From positions 21,920 through 85,919 of the IMG/VR virus record IMGVR_UViG_3300048837_000614: a stretch of 64,000 nt of DNA, one strand, 5' to 3'. This stretch comes from a virus. The notes under the pieces were generated by a model, which was given only the letters and a program-made list of their open reading frames with translations, had not been told where the DNA came from and did no database searches. This document shows positions 60,675 to 64,000 of this stretch, one piece after another. Within the stretch, counting starts at the first letter, position 1. Each line of letters opens with the position of its first letter. The position numbers and the translations under genes are program-made.

Positions 60675-62361
60675 GTTTACAAAGTGTCCTCGGTGCGGTG
60701 CTTCCTTAAGACCTACGAAAGCATTGTCCGGTGGAAACTCGATCTTTTGGAAAGAGTGTTCCAATTCGTTTTGTGGAACGATGGTGGACACGTTTGAACC
60801 GTATGGTATGCAATACAACTTTTTGAAAGACCCACATCCGATTAAAGGTGTGTTCGGTGGTTATGGATCTGGTAAGTCGAGAGGTGTTATTAAAGACGTT
60901 GAAAAACACGGTGCAATTACACCGGGTGGACATATTGCGATTATTGGTTTTACGTATAGAGTTATTAACCGTAACTTCAAAAAAGACTTCGATGAAGACT
61001 TTCCTGTAGCTTTGGTTAGACAATCAAGCGGTGAGAAAACACCTGGCTTTAACGCTAAGGATATGGTGTATACACTTAAGAACGGTTGCAAGATAGAACT
61101 TATTACAGCTGATAATGTCATTAAATTAAGAGGTCTAAACGCAACAAAGATTGTTTTACTAGAAGCAAGTAATATTACGTATGAAATCTTTGAGGCACTT
61201 AAATCAAGACTTAGAAATCAAGCTGCATCGGTCCCAAAGTTAAACGATAAAGGACAACAAGAGTTTGAGTTAAACATTCAAACAGGTGAGATGGTACCTT
61301 TAACGGAAGCTGAATGGCATACCATGACACTTGAATCAAACCCTGAAGGGAATTGGATCCAAACAGACTTCTTATTAAAGGCTGACCGTATTCAATTCTA
61401 TGGAAACTCATATAATAAGTATCAATATTTAGTCGATCAGATCAATAAAGATTATTCACTACATATTTCAGCAACGGATGCCAATCCATATCTTCCAAAG
61501 AACTACTTGGAGATTAACACGAGAGGTAAACCTGAACACGAAATCAAACGATTCTATTATGGGTCTTTCTTATTCGTTGCGAATATGGTGCATCCAAAGA
61601 TTCACCAGGCATTGATAGATCCATACCCAATCAACTTAAATGACCCAGACATCTTTGTTATCATTGGTTACGACTACGGTCTATATGATCCTTCCGTATT
61701 TGAGTTTGGTGTTGTAAACTTTAAACGGCACACTGTAACATTCTTTGACGAGATAGAAGTTATTGATATGTCGGTTAAACAAATAGCTGAAGCTTTTAGA
61801 AAAAAACTATCTGTGATTCCAGATGGAAAACTCTTGTTCATTCCAAAGATGGATGCGAAGAGCTATTCAAAAAGAGGTGGAGATAAAGTTTCTTTAGGCT
61901 CTATGTTTGAAGACGCAGGTCTTATCTTTGACCCTGTGCAAGAAGCACCAAAGGAAAGAGTTATTAAGACGAACTCGTTAATTGATAACGGACAACTCTT
62001 TATCTTTAGAACACTTAAGCTCGCTGAAGAACTTAGAACAAGAAGACGTAAGGTTAATTCCAAGGGTGAAGCAACAGATGAACTCGTGGATAAACATAAC
62101 CATAGAGGCGATGCTATGGAGTTTGCTTTAATCAAACTTCCTATTAACTTAGAGAAAATGACCTTAGCTGATTATCTTCGCCCAGGAGAAAGAGTTATTG
62201 CTGATTTAAAGCGTAAAAAAGATAAACCTATTTTAGACGATAAACAAAAATTAATACAATCGATGAATCCTCTTAACTTCACAAAGGAAAAAGATTACGA
62301 AGAACATGACTATAACGAAGAAGAATATGATACAATTATAAGTAAACTTTCTGGAATTTAA
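60667..62361 (+). CDS. terL: Terminase large subunit with N-terminal zinc ribbon
   Basis: 564 residues. C7, C10, C31 and C36 form a zinc ribbon before the ATPase. Walker A is GGYGSGKS (64-71) and Walker B IVLLEA (162-167, E166 catalytic). The nuclease domain begins at IIGYDYG with the first metal-binding Asp, and KHNHRGDAMEFAL supplies the late Asp. Packages DNA through the portal encoded next. The zinc ribbon is an extra that is not in the standard domain set. Confidence 0.9.
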   Translation: MAKFTKCPRCGASLRPTKALSGGNSIFWKECSNSFCGTMVDTFEPYGMQYNFLKDPHPIKGVFGGYGSGKSRGVIKDVEKHGAITPGGHIAIIGFTYRVINRNFKKDFDEDFPVALVRQSSGEKTPGFNAKDMVYTLKNGCKIELITADNVIKLRGLNATKIVLLEASNITYEIFEALKSRLRNQAASVPKLNDKGQQEFELNIQTGEMVPLTEAEWHTMTLESNPEGNWIQTDFLLKADRIQFYGNSYNKYQYLVDQINKDYSLHISATDANPYLPKNYLEINTRGKPEHEIKRFYYGSFLFVANMVHPKIHQALIDPYPINLNDPDIFVIIGYDYGLYDPSVFEFGVVNFKRHTVTFFDEIEVIDMSVKQIAEAFRKKLSVIPDGKLLFIPKMDAKSYSKRGGDKVSLGSMFEDAGLIFDPVQEAPKERVIKTNSLIDNGQLFIFRTLKLAEELRTRRRKVNSKGEATDELVDKHNHRGDAMEFALIKLPINLEKMTLADYLRPGERVIADLKRKKDKPILDDKQKLIQSMNPLNFTKEKDYEEHDYNEEEYDTIISKLSGI

Positions 62362-62363
62362 TG

Positions 62364-62372
62364 TATAATGAA
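62364..62372 (+). promoter_or_regulatory. Promoter before the portal gene
   Basis: TGTATAATG just after the terminase stop: TATAAT with an upstream TG, followed by AAAATATAAA, similar to the giant-gene promoter. It lies about 20 bases before the portal start. Confidence 0.5.
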
Positions 62373-62392
62373 AATATAAATGAGGTGTTGAT

Positions 62393-64000
62393 ATGGCGAA
62401 GAAAAAAGAAACCGAAAAAATAGAGGTTGAAAAAAAGGTAGAAGAAACAAAAAACGTTGTACCTGAAACAAACATTAAGGACATCGTTTCGATGTACCAA
62501 TCGTACAAAGCAGCAAAGGCACCAACCGTGCAAAGATGGAATCGTATCAAAGCTTTCTTTGATGGCGAGTTCTGGGAGAAGTTCAAGGAAAAGGTTAAAG
62601 AGTACACACTTATTCCTGATACGAACTACGTTGAATATGTAACTACAGCCTATATCAACTCTATTTATTCAGGTGTTTACATTCCAGAAGTCATTGCGAC
62701 AGACTTACAAATGCAAGAACTAGCTCAACAACTTTCCGCTTATATTCATGCTGAATTCATCCGTAAAGGTATCAAGTCAGAAATGACGGGGTGGGGTGAA
62801 AATGTTATGCTATATAACATGCAACCGGTCAAGACTTTTTTGAACAAAAGAGAAAAAGACGCTGATTGGGAAACGATTAACCCATTCGGAATCTTCTTAG
62901 ATCCTTCAGTTTCTGACTTTAGAAAAGGTGAAGCGGTGTTCATCGTTAAAGATACGAACATCTACACACTCCTTAAGGACCCAAGATTTAATGCAAAGAT
63001 TAAAGACTATCTATTAACTCATGACGAAAACGGAACAGAGTTAGAAGCCGTCAATATCTTCGATCAGGAGCCTGACATGGAAAGATTTACAACTACAGGT
63101 AACAAGACTGTTTCAATTCTTGAATACTATATTAGAACAAAAGAAGGTATCAACAACGGCTTCATTATGAATGAGAGATTACTTCTTCACGAGAAGAAAG
63201 GTATCATTCCTGATGATTTCCCTATCGATATCTTATACCATAGAAAACCAAATGGTAACCCATATGGTAAACCACTGATTTATAAGATCCTTAACTCATA
63301 CATCACACTTAATCTATTAGATAGTATGGATGCAACTCAACCATACCTTGCACAAAATAGACCGAAGTTCTTCGACTTAAAGAGCAGAATCAACCCGAGA
63401 GCGTTTATCGATTACGGTAACACTCCTGGTTCTACATTCCCACTCTTTGGAGAACCTACAAAAGCTGTGCATTACCAAGATATTCAATTCGTTCCAGACT
63501 CTACCAATATCAAGATCAGACTTGAGAACGGTATCTATAACGTAACAGGTGTCGACATGGCATATCGTGGTAGACAAACAAACTCGATTACGACAACCGG
63601 TGGCATTGAACAGCAACAAGCCAGAGTTATTATGCTTACAGATAACGGTCCAATCGTAGCTCTCGAGACATTCATAGAATCTTTAGCTAAAAGAAGATTG
63701 ATGTTTGTTAAAGAATACCTAGATGAAATCGAAGTACCGAAAAATAACTTCATCAAAGAAATGGTTAAGGTTAATCTTAAGGACGTAGATCTCAATAAGA
63801 TGTCGTTCATTCTAGAATCTAAACCATATCTTCCAATGACTAAGAAGACGTTGTTTGAAACACTTAAACAATTATATGAAATGCAAGGTCAGTATCAATT
63901 CCAAATTAAACTTATTCAAGAAGAAGATTTACTTGATGAACTTCCAATCGATCCAATCAGACGTTCTAAACTTCTACAAAGAATTGCAAGTGAGAAACAA
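62393..64000 (+). CDS. Portal protein (3' partial)
   Basis: 536 residues are visible before the window ends; no stop is reached. Start ATG 62393 after GAGGTGTTG. Lys/Glu-rich N-terminus, then portal-like features: PTVQRWNRIKAFFDGEFW, YVEYVTTAYINSIYSG, NPFGIFLDPSV, IDILYHRKPNGNPYGKP and SITTTGGIEQQQARV. These fit portal proteins of tailed phages in order and length, and terminase-portal adjacency supports it. Forms the dodecameric DNA-entry ring. Confidence 0.8.
   Translation, partial: MAKKKETEKIEVEKKVEETKNVVPETNIKDIVSMYQSYKAAKAPTVQRWNRIKAFFDGEFWEKFKEKVKEYTLIPDTNYVEYVTTAYINSIYSGVYIPEVIATDLQMQELAQQLSAYIHAEFIRKGIKSEMTGWGENVMLYNMQPVKTFLNKREKDADWETINPFGIFLDPSVSDFRKGEAVFIVKDTNIYTLLKDPRFNAKIKDYLLTHDENGTELEAVNIFDQEPDMERFTTTGNKTVSILEYYIRTKEGINNGFIMNERLLLHEKKGIIPDDFPIDILYHRKPNGNPYGKPLIYKILNSYITLNLLDSMDATQPYLAQNRPKFFDLKSRINPRAFIDYGNTPGSTFPLFGEPTKAVHYQDIQFVPDSTNIKIRLENGIYNVTGVDMAYRGRQTNSITTTGGIEQQQARVIMLTDNGPIVALETFIESLAKRRLMFVKEYLDEIEVPKNNFIKEMVKVNLKDVDLNKMSFILESKPYLPMTKKTLFETLKQLYEMQGQYQFQIKLIQEEDLLDELPIDPIRRSKLLQRIASEKQ

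Noticed and set aside
62251-62607. 118-residue minus-strand frame across terminase end and portal start
   Set aside because: Hydrophobic low-complexity shadow of two well-supported plus-strand genes; no ribosome site.
1-64000. tRNA genes and CRISPR arrays
   Set aside because: I saw no convincing GTTCRA-type T-arm with matching acceptor stem and no regularly spaced repeats. By-eye search can miss an odd tRNA, so a tRNAscan run would settle it.
1-64000. Alternative genetic code (TGA or TAG reassigned)
   Set aside because: All three stops end genes at sensible ATGA/TAATG junctions, and recognisable proteins have normal lengths without internal stops.

Overview
The window is a segment of an AT-rich tailed-bacteriophage genome. 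It has no cellular housekeeping genes, almost complete coding coverage, overlapping ATGA/TAATG gene junctions, and large terminase and portal genes. Strong AGGAGG-type ribosome binding sites and gene families typical of Bacillota phages (MazG-like, PGDYI-type, DUF3846-like, PcfJ) suggest a low-GC Bacillota or related host. TGA, TAA and TAG all act as stops, so I see no recoding. The window is open at both ends: a tail/adhesin gene enters at base 1 and a portal gene leaves at base 64000. Capsid and remaining tail genes should lie outside it. The combination of a short-tailed-phage-like nozzle, a giant virion-type protein carrying an RNA polymerase active site, and a DnaG/SNF2/PolA/dUTPase/PD-(D/E)XK replication set is reminiscent of crAss-like phages, but this is an inference.

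Layout. (1) 1-25.7 kb, plus strand, virion genes: a repeat-rich adhesin, a nozzle-like tail protein with an intact staphylococcal-nuclease domain, small coiled-coil and membrane proteins, a Gln/Asn-rich protein, then a single 14.85-kb gene for a 4949-residue protein. That protein carries both halves of a multisubunit-type RNA polymerase active centre (GMK...SSKHG and LLHRSPT...DFDGD) in one chain. A bidirectional terminator near 25.8 kb closes the convergent operons. (2) 25.8-53.5 kb, minus strand: a long early/middle-type operon. Two clusters of small unknown proteins flank the replication core: RuvC-like resolvase, primase, dUTPase, PcfJ-like protein, a very short family A polymerase, a candidate ssDNA-binding protein, ERF-like annealing protein, SNF2 helicase, RecB-like nuclease, sliding clamp, a PcfK-like candidate, HNH nuclease, UvrD-nuclease fusion, DNA methyltransferase and MazG-like enzyme. 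(3) 53.5-54.7 kb, minus strand: about 1.2 kb without credible genes but full of long-range complementary arms and two intrinsic terminators, read here as one or two large structured noncoding RNAs. (4) 54.9-59.4 kb, minus strand: a small protein, an unusual GC-rich leader, and a 1146-residue protein with a second DFDGD RNA polymerase signature. (5) 59.7-64 kb, plus strand: packaging genes (small proteins, candidate TerS, TerL with an N-terminal zinc ribbon, portal).

Working model (inference). The giant protein is packaged and ejected with the DNA, and transcribes early genes from phage-specific promoters. The 1146-residue non-structural polymerase then serves later transcription. Plus-strand late genes also carry TGnTATAAT-like host-type promoters. 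The large RNA locus, a repeated AT-rich/leader-hairpin module and a repeated GC-rich hairpin are the least explained parts of the window.
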